Shown here in pieces: positions 23,380 to 34,600 of a stretch of DNA of 64,000 nucleotides. The position numbers were made by a program, and so were the translations under genes. The DNA is from Marsupella aquatica (taxonomy: Eukaryota > Marchantiophyta): assembly GCA_973895155.1 (NCBI GenBank), contig OZ316898.1:13702001-13766000 (forward strand), in the 5' to 3' direction. Below the pieces are notes generated by a model. The model was not told where the DNA came from. It was given only the letters and a program-made list of their open reading frames with translations, and made no database searches. The number at the start of each line of letters is the position of its first letter. The stretch's first letter is position 1.

Positions 23380-24723
23380 ACGCTCGACCCTCTGCACATA
23401 GTTGCCCCGCGGCTGCCAAGTGAACGGCAGACAGATTCAAAACGAGACAGGCAATGACATGTAAGACTGATGTTAAGTATGTCACTGACTAATTCACCGA
23501 CACCTGGATCAGAACGCTGTTTGACGAGCACAGAAGAAAGGGAAACTTTCACACTTCTTCAGCTCGGGGATGCAGCCCCTCTCCTCGTCGACGGAGTGTT
23601 TGAAGTCTTTGATGGTGATTCTGGTCTTCAGGACGGGACCACTACAAAATTCATGATCGATATATCCCAATTCTCGAGCAAAAAGTCAAATTCATTCATT
23701 CTTGTGGTGTTGCTCTGGATTGGTACTAGATTCGTATCATTACATCGCGGAGTGTCGAGTTTTTGTTGCTGACGGTGGTCTTTTCAGGAAGGGACCACTA
23801 CAGAACTCGAGATCCATATCCCGCGATTCAGAGAGAGAAGTTCATTCCATTCGTTTCTGGTTTATCGATCTTGTATATTGTATTGGTGGGACGTTTGACG
23901 TAATTGTTGCTGCAGTTTGCAGCCTGGTAAGATTCATGTCCATGCTCAAGGTTCCAGTCCCGTATGATGCAGAGGATGCTCGAGGACGCTATTTGGGACC
24001 CTGATCCCGTTCATTTCCTGGACAATGAACCAAGTTATGTAAATGCCATCATCTTCTTTTTCGGGGGGGTTGCATTTTTGTTTCAAACGTTTCGATTAGA
24101 TAGCAGTGAGCAGAAAACGTACTACCTGTTGGCATTGCATCATCTGGACTGGAAATGACATTTCTGCTCCTTCTGATGATGTCTTCGACGAGGTGTCTAT
24201 TCGAGCAGATCTAACATTTGAAATCTTAATGTGCCTTGCGCCGATTGGTGTCTTGAAGGTACGGGGAATCGTTAAACATCTAATTGTGCCTTGCGGTGAT
24301 TATGTCTTCGAGGTATGGGGAATTTAGTGCAATCCTAGCGTTCATGTGGTTGATGGAAAGCAGCTGCAGATTGAAGCACCATATCCTATGCGAAAGTTCG
24401 AAATGAAAAATAATTAAAATCAACGATACCGTACTGTCCCTAATTCCTTCCGATGGTTGGATCCATTTTAGACCTTCTTGTCCCTCGAGAATAAACAGCT
24501 AAGCTTGAATTCTCCACTGTTAGCTTAACGGGCAGCAATCTAGGAACCGGAAGAACTTTTCGTCAGATGAGAATGAGTAAGAAAACGGAAACTAAGTAAC
24601 CAACTTGATAAGTTTGGAATCATTTCTTTACAGTCGAGTAACTTCTTCCATCCCCAACAAATATCTAGTCAAATCCAGAGTCAGTGTTGGGAGATATCAG
24701 TGCCATCAATGGGACAGTGAGGA

Positions 24724-26502
24724 CTATGGAAGAAGACACGCAGGATCAACCTCCAGAGCTCCAAAAGGGATCCCAAGTGTATCATCCTTATACATCTTCC
24801 TAGCTGGAATGCTATGCGAGAATTCAAACAACATGTCTGGACGGACGTTCGTGGTGATTACAGGTTTTCCTTGTCTTTGGAAGAGACTTTTGAAGCCAGT
24901 TACTTTGACCAACCTGACTATGTCCAGACTTCCCTCTCCTAGAAAGTCGGAGAGAATCTCAACTAAGTCGTAACCGTTGATGTGGGCTGTTCCCAAGGCT
25001 TGAGCTTTCCGTCGGACGCCATTCTCAAGGTTGCAGTTCTGATACATGGCCCACACTTCTCCCTTTCTTGGGTAGATCTTGACACAATTCTTGTCCCTGT
25101 CGGATACTAGGTGAGAGAAGTTTTCAAGCCCCATCACGTCGCGCTTGTCATTCTTGAAGCTACCACATGACATCGCCAGACGCGTGCGATCCATCCATGA
25201 TTTCATCCTTTCTGAGCAAGGGTCAGATTGAAGCCGCCAGATGTCCACTAACTTAAAAGGTGACCCCAAGACTTGAACAACTCTCACATATATTCTCGGC
25301 ATTTTATCCCTGATTGTGTCGTACGTTGCCCAAATTTGTCCTGCTTCAATGTCTGTCTCCGTCCTCAAGGAATTGAAGTCATAAAAGTCTACTTCAGATC
25401 CCATTTGTTGAGTTTGCAGTGCGCTCAACTCTGAAGAGGATCGAAAAGTGGAATTGACTAGTGCAGGACTTTCTTGAAGTTTTGGTCTCAGGTCAATTTC
25501 TTCCAGCTCTATGACAACGTTATCAGTGTCTAGCTCAAGAGAGTTGGCATTACCTTGAGAGAGCGCCAATGTACTGATAATGATATCCATTGCTGGTTTT
25601 TGCAGTCTTTTATTCGATGGGCGTACAGAAGTGTGTTTGGCTTCTTTCAGTTCCTCCTCAGTGTCCTTGTATACTTCTTCAGCTGGCTGGGGCCCCATCT
25701 CCACGTCCCCGGACCCATCGTCCAGTTCACTATCCAATTCACTATACTCGTGAGGAATAGCAGCGGGATCAAGCTCCAAAGCTTGTTTAGGAATACGCAT
25801 GAGTTTGTTTTGCTGGATCTTGACTGCTGGCACGTTGTGAGAGAACTTCATCAAGTCCGAGGTACTCCAAACGTGGACGGCTTGAGGGCCATCTTGCCGA
25901 CGGAAGACGGTTCTAAAACCCGGCACTCTTTCCAGCTTGACTGTCTTCACACCATTCTCCTTGGAATAGTCCCCAAGAATCTCCACCACATCAAATTTGC
26001 AAGTTACATTTGAAGGCGTGTCAGCGCTCAGTGGAATCTGATCCCAGTCTCTGTACATGGCCCAGACCTCCACCTTTCTGGGATAAATCTTCAATTTAGT
26101 GGATGCTGCTCCTGCAAACTTTTCCTTCACATGCATCCTGTGAGAGAATATGTTAATGATCTTCGAAGTAGTGAAATCCCCGTTCTGGAACTCCCCAGTT
26201 GAGACATAATACCCGGAGCTAGTCGACCACAAACTGCCAAGTGAAGATCGCTGATCAAAAACTAGCCACCAAAATTGTACCTTAAATGGAGATAGGGAAA
26301 CGCTACTAATCCGGCCGTAATATCTTGGCATTCCATCTTTATCATCGTAAATGGCCCAGATTTGACCTGGTTTTATATCTGTCTTAGTCCGTGCACAGTC
26401 GAAGTTATGGAAGTCTGGATCAGGAACTTCAATGACTTGCGGTCTCATTGCAGCTGACGAACACACAGCTGGAGATGCACGCTTTCTCGGGGTCACAGCC
26501 AT
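24724..26502 (-). CDS. Protein with two DUF3444 domains
   Basis: A single open frame of 592 residues from the ATG at 26502 (MAVTPRKRAS). The frame stays open 60 codons further upstream, but that part is hydrophobic and unlike the family, so I chose the internal start. Two DUF3444 copies occupy about 26-238 and 361-590. Both carry the family's opening (PDPDFHNFDCARTKTDIKPG and VDFYDFNSLRTETDIEAG), the GQIWA(I/T)YD motif, a MPR(Y/I)Y motif, a YPRK(V/G)EVWAMY motif, and the closing FSH(N/S)(V/I)PA. In plants DUF3444 often sits behind a DnaJ domain; no J domain is seen here. The role is unknown. It lies 2.5 kb upstream of, and on the same strand as, the composite gene whose DUF3444 domain it resembles, which suggests local duplication. 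Confidence 0.85.
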   Translation of the reverse strand: MAVTPRKRASPAVCSSAAMRPQVIEVPDPDFHNFDCARTKTDIKPGQIWAIYDDKDGMPRYYGRISSVSLSPFKVQFWWLVFDQRSSLGSLWSTSSGYYVSTGEFQNGDFTTSKIINIFSHRMHVKEKFAGAASTKLKIYPRKVEVWAMYRDWDQIPLSADTPSNVTCKFDVVEILGDYSKENGVKTVKLERVPGFRTVFRRQDGPQAVHVWSTSDLMKFSHNVPAVKIQQNKLMRIPKQALELDPAAIPHEYSELDSELDDGSGDVEMGPQPAEEVYKDTEEELKEAKHTSVRPSNKRLQKPAMDIIISTLALSQGNANSLELDTDNVVIELEEIDLRPKLQESPALVNSTFRSSSELSALQTQQMGSEVDFYDFNSLRTETDIEAGQIWATYDTIRDKMPRIYVRVVQVLGSPFKLVDIWRLQSDPCSERMKSWMDRTRLAMSCGSFKNDKRDVMGLENFSHLVSDRDKNCVKIYPRKGEVWAMYQNCNLENGVRRKAQALGTAHINGYDLVEILSDFLGEGSLDIVRLVKVTGFKSLFQRQGKPVITTNVRPDMLFEFSHSIPARKMYKDDTLGIPFGALEVDPACLLP

Positions 26503-29500
26503 GATTAAGTCGAGCTGACGTTTGGGAGTCCTGAAGAAGACAGAGTGTAAAAAGAGAAGTTCCCTTCCCCACAGGCAACTCAAATCAGTCACATGATCGA
26601 GAAGCAAGTGCAGTACGTGAAAGGGAAAGAAACAAAGAATCAAATTCAGACGGGAATATTTCAATTGGCACGGATTCCTCACTCGAGCACTATTAAATAA
26701 TTCTCAACCGGCTGAGCATGCAATTCATGTCTACCAGAATGCTCCTTTGGAACAACCAAAATTTTCTAAGAATTATATATTCAGTACATTTACAGAAGGC
26801 TATCTTCATGTTTAGCACAAGATTGATCCCTGCCTACACCTGGAATTTCACTACAGTGATTTTCTATTACCGACAAAAGTTTCGAACAACGACGTACGTA
26901 GTTTTCAACAAAGTGATTGCAACTGCGCATTTGGATGTTGAGAAACAGGGCTAAGCACGTTGCGGAATGACGCAACTTTTCTTCTGGTACAGTAGTTAGC
27001 TGATCAAAAGAAAAGCTTCAGAAATCAAGACTCCCTGTGAAGACTGTCTTTAGGAAAAAGATCTTGTGTTCACAATCAGCGGGGCTCGATCTGTTCTTCA
27101 CGATCAGTTCTTTTCCTCAAGCCGAAGTGAGAGAAGGTATTTATTAATTAATACAGGGAAATAACTGGACATGCTCTTTGAAAATGCAGGGACTCGATCT
27201 TGCTTCTTGAAGGTATTCAAAGAAAGTAAGGCACAAACCGAACTAAGGTCTGTATGAAATGGAAGGCCGTCTTCTTCACCTGCTCAACACACTGTACGTA
27301 CCAGTCACTGCGCCGGCTAGAACATCCGTGGTCTCCCGATCGGCATTTTCCACATGCCGAGCTGCTGACAATTGCATGTGGCCACCAGATTGTCCGTAGT
27401 CTTCTTAGAAAACAACTCCTCACGCACAGTCCTCCGGACCCCAAATGCCAACATGTCTCGTATAAAAGTGGCACGATCCTCGATCTCGGTGCATGGTGCA
27501 GAGCTAATTACTAGTCATTTCTTGCTCAAAGGCGCAAAAGCGCAAAAGCAACAACTATCTAGCTCACAGAACTCGCCAGCAAAGCTCGATCCCTTCACTT
27601 TGAGAATATTCATGTCTGGCTTCCAAAATTCCTACAAGGACGTTACTGTGGACAGAGATCGTGTCAATGATCCAGCAGACTCGTACTGACAGCAGTTCTA
27701 TGCGCAACCCAGATTAAACCCGATCCAGTACTCGATAGCTGCTGCCTCGGTTCTATCCGTCTGAAAAAAACTAGTCTCCATGATTTGGAAATCGTCAGGA
27801 CCTGAGCTGATCGCGCTGATCGACGAAGTGCGAATCAACTACGGTAGAATGATCGAGGAAACCCGTGATCCACACAGTCCTCAGTAGAATCCAGATTCTA
27901 GAATGGCTGAGAGTGTGTAAATACTGTAATTAATCGAGTCCTTTCAACGGATCAGGAGTCACGAGTCAGGCGCATGACCTACATGAGGCCTAATTAATTC
28001 AAGAAAACCCTGGCAGCACCTTCTTTATTGCGGGAGTTTACGTTCGATGTGATCCACAGTAGCTACATGTACTCCATAGCTCTCAAGTACAGTGAGTTGT
28101 CCCCAATCGAACAGAATTTAATTGGCTGAGTGCATGCAGTGACACTCCATGTCATGATTGTATGTCAAAACGAAAATACGGAGGCACTCGAAGCAAATTA
28201 AAATAAAGACGTGGAGATATCGTACGTCTCATATACTTTTTTTAATTTATTCCAAGCGACAGTCCCGCGAAGGAATTTGAAGACCCATGGACCACAAGAT
28301 TGGTCTGTTAAAACCCCATGTACAGTACCACTCTAATAACTTGATAGTCATAAGTTCAAATCTGAGCTTACCTCTAATAACTTGATATTCATAAGTTCAA
28401 ATCTGAGCTTAACTTTAATAACTTGATGTTCATAAGTTTAAATACTTTACAGTTTTGGGGATATCCGAGAGGAGTGGGTAGGCTACACTTCAGTCAAAGT
28501 GTGAGTAGATATTTTGGCCATTCTGGTTGGATTTTTCAGTAAAGATTGTGGAGGGGTTAATTCCATTAAATTAAGTTTTATTGTGTTAATATCACCAACC
28601 AAGGGTTACATCACCAAACATCTATTTATTGGGATATGCCAAGTGACCAAGGGTTACATCATCAAACATCTCACAGGGACCCAAGATCACCAAAATACAT
28701 CCTAAGGCCAAGAGTGGGTCAAGGTCAATCACCAAAACACAAACACTAAATGAAACCAAAGCCTAATCCAAAGAAGGGGCAAACAATCTCATCCTCCCCA
28801 CTCGAGAAACATTTCTTTACCACTTTTTGCAAAAGTTTGCTAGATTTTGTGTCATCTGTTAACCAATTTCCAACCGAGCCACCAACCCCACTAGCCAGAA
28901 TCTAATGGTCACCCTTAAATCTAGTGATATCTGATGGCAAAATCAAATCTGGAATACTCCTAGCATAATCTCTTCACAAGGTGGCAAATTACCATAAAAC
29001 CCCTTATAAATTACGCAAATCTGGAAAAGTTGCCGCACAAATTAATTGGAAAGCAATTCATCAACACAAGGATGTTGAGGTCATCCATTGTATCAGGCAT
29101 TGACTTGAAATATAACCGCGTGTCAAATGGCAGACAACTCTTGCCCAATTTATTTTCCCTTCACTGACATACTTTCACCTTCAGGCCAGTAGACGTACTG
29201 TTGCGAAGATTATATGACTTTAAGTCAGAATTCAAAGTGTTTTAGTTTCTTATCGCGTGAAAGGACATCTCAATCTTTGACCAATATGGCCAACAGGTCC
29301 TGGTGATGACATGTGACCATAACTTCTTCTTTTTCATTATGTGAACTTTTTATTCTTGTTAATTACTTAATGCCCAGCCTATGAAGCTTCCATACAGCTT
29401 AAGTCTTATGAATGTCTATAAAGAACAAAAAGATACAGAACACCAATAACCAATTTCAAGTCCATAAGGATATTGTTGGTAATCCTGGGGTGTAACTGAA

Positions 29501-31619
29501 GTTAGGGGTGCAGGTGAAAAATGCGGATTGGGGGCAAGGTGAGTATTTGAATATGGGCACAACATTCTTGAATATATATTCTCATCTCTGTATATGTTCA
29601 AAGTATGGACACTGAAGCTAGTGACTATAGTCGTGACACTGAAGCTAGTGACTAGGAATTTAAAAGAGAACTCACAGATTGTCATTCCCTCATCGTCACG
29701 AAGAAATACCTTATTACATTAGTGGACATTGACACCTTGTTTGTGAAACACTGTGATAAATGCAAGAATTAGTGTGTACAGTTATTGTATTTTGTGTCAA
29801 TACCTGATTAGTGCAATAATCCCCCCCTAGGAAGACAAAAAGAATTTAGAATAAATTGGACTAATAAGTGCAATTTCTTGGTAAGCTAAAATTTTCAAAA
29901 ATGTTGCACTTAAGTAGAATAGTGCTTACAAATTGCAGTTGCCAGTTTGTGCGACCATTTGAGTGTCTATGTATGTATTGCACTAATTGAAATTGCATTA
30001 TAAGTGCCAGCGTATGGCTGAATTGCACTTACCATGATTCTGATAAATGCAAAGTACTCATTTGGTTGGACTTATCAATTATAGCATGTTCATACATGCC
30101 CCTTTTTTTTATCTTGTAGCAATATGTAATTCATCTAATTTATTTTATGATAAAGAGAAGGTAGATGTAAAGTATATGTCAAGAAATTAAGATTTGTTAA
30201 GTAAGAGTGAGTGACATAACACACAAAACCATGAATACACATGCAAAGAAAAGCACACAATGACCAAGAAAGTGCAAAGGTAAGAGTTGTGCACTTCCAA
30301 TATAGATTTTGCCTCTAGCTAATTACAGTCAAGTCAATTAAAACCATAAATTTTGTAAAGGAAACCATGAGGCCAACTTAGTGCATTAGATGTGCACATT
30401 GATCAAATTTATTTCTCTCTCTCTCATGAGAAAAGAGAGAATTCACTAACGAATGATTGAAAAGGAAAAATTAAACATTTATGAGGGGAGCCAAATACAT
30501 TCAAAATACTGTCACTAAAATAGAAAGGGGTCCAAAAGTTAAATCAAACTCTAATTGATACAAATGATTCACCTTGTTAAGGTACATCAAAATCAAAATA
30601 CCGAACACAAAATATGAGTAATAGAAAACATGAAAGTTGGATTCACCATATATAGCAACTTCAAAGTTGAAAAACACTCCTTGAAAGAGGCTGTATCTAA
30701 AATGAATGCACTCAAACATACAAAGAAATAAATCATCAGTATCAAAAAATGCACTAAAAAATAAAGAGGAATAAATCACAGTTTTAAGTGTGTAAAAGTA
30801 ATTCCCTGTAAAATACACTGAGAAAAATGACAATTTAAGTCAGATTTACGTGTTGCTAAAGAGCAAACTGTAGTCACCGTCCAACCGTCAATTCCACTTC
30901 TCAAAAGACATGATGGATCGCGTCCTCCCGCAAAACCTTGAGCCCAAACACCTCTCTCTTTTGTGATGGATCATCAGGCACGCCTCAATTCAGGCGACTC
31001 CAGCCTCAGCCCGATCACCATCCCACCCAGGTTGACGATAATAGTGAAGCTCGCTCTCCGCTGGCCGTGAAAACTGAGGTTGATCCACACAAAATGATGT
31101 GCTGCAGACTGATGTTGATCGTCCTCACGATTTGCGGAAATGGGTGAGTGGATGCATTTGTATTGGTGGGCCGGCTTTGGCGGATTTTAAAGGGTTGCTC
31201 ATAGCCGTGCTTGACTCTGCTGCTGCTGCTGCTGCTGTTGAGAAAGGACAAGACAATAATGGTAGCCAGGGCATTGTAATAATAGATCCGGTCACAACGA
31301 CAGATGCTATGCGGACACCATGCAGGATTCAGAAGGGGAGAGGGGCACATCACACCACCATCATGAAAGTATCGCTTGGAATCGGGCTCGGATTCCCTGA
31401 TTGGGTTTCAGGATTTGAAATTTTTGCACGCAATGAGGTGATAGGCGTTTGACGTCATGTTCATGCTTGGATGGTTATGGAGAGACTATCTCTGTAGAGT
31501 AGCCACTACTGCCATTGAGGCTATCATTCTATCCAGAAGGAAATAAGGAAACAAAGACAAGCAAGCAAGGAAATAGAAAGTGTTTTAAAAGGATACGGAA
31601 AGCTCTGACTGACTGTGCC
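26503..31619. other. Gene-poor stretch with degenerate dispersed repeats
   Basis: No gene is recognised in these 5 kb. Composition becomes AT-rich after about 28200. Blocks at 28270-28600 and 28800-29130 recur near 59145-59430 and 57480-57880. The block 30110-30860 resembles 37990-38460. These are probably old transposable-element copies. The region just before 31620 should include the promoter and leader of the kinase gene; a CTGCTG-type run at about 31216-31240 lies there. Confidence 0.5.
28270..28600 (+). repeat. Dispersed repeat copy related to 59145-59430
   Basis: Both copies contain CCATGGACCACAAG(A/G)TTGGTCT, an AATAACTTGA-type segment, GAG(T/G)(G/A)GGTA(G/A)GCTACACTTC, and TTGTGTT(A/G)ATAT, in the same order. 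In this copy the segment TAATAACTTGAT(A/G)TTCATAAG is amplified three times (about 28332-28440). The element type is not identifiable. Confidence 0.65.
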
Positions 31620-34600
31620 ATGTCAAGCTTTAGCAAAATGTTCACCAAGGCTCAGGATGTATCATTGGATCCGAAACGAGCAAAATCACTCCCAACACCC
31701 ACAAAACAAGGGCAGGCTGGGTCCTCCAGTGACACACAGAGAAAGGTAGCCTGAATGTCCACCACCCTCATATGGGTTTTGTTTGAATGTGTCATGTGCA
31801 CTGCCATGATCCAAAACTCGCTCCGACTACGTCTGACTCTCGCCCAGGTGATTGATGCCCTACTTAGCTTTCAGTTCAGCAGAGTTCAGGGTATGCCCAT
31901 GTCACCAAGCACCCACATCATAAGGGAAGGCAAACCAAAAGAATCTCAAGAGCAAGCCACTGACATTGGATGTCAACATTCCTGTCCAATTGTATTACTT
32001 GTGTCCCTTGTCATCAAATTCTTCCCAGCCTGCTCCCCCTCCCCCCCCCCCCAACCACACCATGACAACAACCTTCCCACCAATTTTCCCTACCAACAGG
32101 GTCTGAGGAGAATCCATCAATTAAATCCCATTCTATCAATCATCATACATATTAAATTTCCTTGACGCCTGTATCCCTGCTTTGTTTCTTTGCCGTCTAT
32201 AATTATCTCTTGTCAATGTGAGATTTTGGGAGTTTTTATTCTAGGGGGAAATGAAAAAGCAGCAAACAATAAGACATGATCCACTTACTATCACTCATTG
32301 ATTTGGTCCACTCATGACTAATAATGCATACTTGTTTACAATAACCCTTTCATACAAGTTCTGAAGCTTTGGTAATGCAACACAGAAATGGATTGACAAC
32401 CCAAAGTTCACAGAGTTCAAGCTCGGGGCAATTTTGGGCACTGGAAGCTTTGGGCGCGTACATTTTGCTCAGCACCAGCCTTCTGGTACAATTTGTGCGA
32501 CCAAATCGTTGTCAAAGGCCTCTATTTTGAAAACGAGGCAGGCACGTAATCTCACGCTCAGTCTATTGAGGTTTCCTTTTCATTGAGCCATGTCTCGTCT
32601 AATCCTTCACTTTTATAAAACCTAACCTTGTACTCTTCTTACTAGATTTCATCTTGTCTAAATTTAGGAAAGGAATTGGGGTCCAAAGAATGCAATCATG
32701 ACTGGGGAGGCATCAAACTCAAAAGCGACTCTGCTCATAATTCACCTTGATTTGCTCCAATAATGGTCCAGCTGAGGATCTTAATTGTATGACTAATATT
32801 GGTAAGTGTCCTCAGATAGAGCACGTAAAGCAAGAAAAGGGCATCCTCAAGGACATCGATTTTCCCTTCATTGTGAATCTACTTGGCTACTGCCAAGATT
32901 CTACATGTGTCCACCTTGTGCTTGAGTATGTATGTGGGTAAGTTTCAACCATTTAATTGTCTCTCAAATTTAGCCGTCACATCCTTAAAGATACAGGACA
33001 AAGCCACCATTGTCACAAAGGTCAGCTCATTGTTATGAAATTTTAGCTAACCTAACTCATACATTATTCTTGATCTCCATTTACAATTTTCATGCCTTGC
33101 TTGATTGACAATGCTCAAGAATGAGCATGCAATTGACCCGCCATTTGAGTAGACTTTGAAACCGATGATTGATTGGAGGTGTTGAACAACTTATGACAGC
33201 TGCATTCTAAACACTTTTGTGTCATGATTACATGTGTCACACAGAGGAGAATTCTTCACATATCTGCGCAGCACGGGACGCTTTGACGAGAACACAACTG
33301 TCAGACCATTTGCCTTTGTCATTGCCTTCACTTGGATTTCTTGATAGTCTAGGAAATGAAATGTGCAGAAGCAAGCACTTGAATTTTACAACAGTACAAT
33401 AATGGACTTGTTGCTTCTCTTTCTCACCCTATGCACATTCAGGCTTTAGTTCTAATATGAACAGTGGAACCACTTTTTGCAACATTCACATGTCATGACT
33501 AGCCTTGGAGACCACTAGATCACCACGTGTCTTCCTTGTCAATTTAAGATCAAGATCTCTAATCCTTCAGTTACAGCAAATATTGAGCAAGAATGATAGG
33601 TGGTGATAGAACTTTTGTACAATGCTCCATTATATAAGCTTTACCTGAGCTGGCTCTCATTCAAGGCAGCCTGAATTTTTGAATCATAAAGATATTGTCT
33701 GGAAACTGGGAGTCTTTGAGATTGAAGCCCCCACCGTATTGGCTGGCAGAGGTTCTATGCAGCCCAAGTTCTCGTGTCGTTCGAGTACATTCACAACATG
33801 GATATTATCTACAGAGACTTGAAGGTAACACCAGTAACACCATGTCTCTTGAAACGATAGCCATCATAAGTGAACGGTTCTCCTGAGGTGGAGTAGACAT
33901 AAGTTTGTGGTGTTATTGTACAAGTACAAGACATTAGATTTTGCCGATCTCTAATAGTCTGGCTATAAAACGTGTACTCAATTTTCTAAAACTAAAACCG
34001 TTACATGTTTGGGAATGCTCACGGAAATGCTTGAATGAAAATATCATCGCTATATTGGGGTCATGGGGACAGCCAGAGAATATGCTTCTTGATCAAGATG
34101 GTAACGTCAAGATTGCCGATTTTGGTTTTGCCAAGAAGATCGACCGAAGAACGTTCACTCTTTGTGGTAATTACAGCCCGTACTTTAGTTGGACTGTCGA
34201 GTCATGCTCTTCTGTATCTAGTCTCCACTCGGTATACCTCCTTCACACAGAAAGTTGCATATTTGGACAATGCGCTTCATCCAGGTAATTTGTATTACTA
34301 TTTAAAAAATTAATGTTTTTATTTGACTACATGTCTGGGGATGTAGCTCACATGGTAGAGCAATTGCTTTGCATGCAATAGGCACGAGGATCGATACCCC
34401 ACACCTCCAATGTCCTTAAATTAGTCTATTCTATCTATTTTTACCCCCCTCCCAAGAAATATGGTATAAGAAATTCCATCATTCTCCCATGTGTTTCACA
34501 ATAGAGAGAAGAAAATGAAAATAGTAGAGTGGAGTTGGCTTGCACACTGTGACTGCTGCCATCGTAGATTTTGTGAGTCTATCGTTCCTGCTGACCTTCA

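Larger units (their letters stand above)
22179..24723. other. Intergenic stretch with repeats and coding-like fragments
   Basis: It separates the two DUF3444 genes. The part just above 22178 must contain the promoter and leader of the composite gene. Between 23540 and 23850 two fragments read like related exons on the plus strand: DGTTTKFMIDISQF after CTTCAG (about 23630) and EGTTTELEIHIPRF after TTTCAG (about 23788). Neither can be linked into a gene. Two repeat features are listed separately. Confidence 0.4.

Noticed and set aside
26503-26682. Extended N-terminus of the double-DUF3444 protein
   Set aside because: The extra 60 residues are hydrophobic and rich in Leu, Phe and Cys, and end just before MAVTPRKRAS, which is a better start for a soluble protein. 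A signal anchor cannot be wholly excluded.
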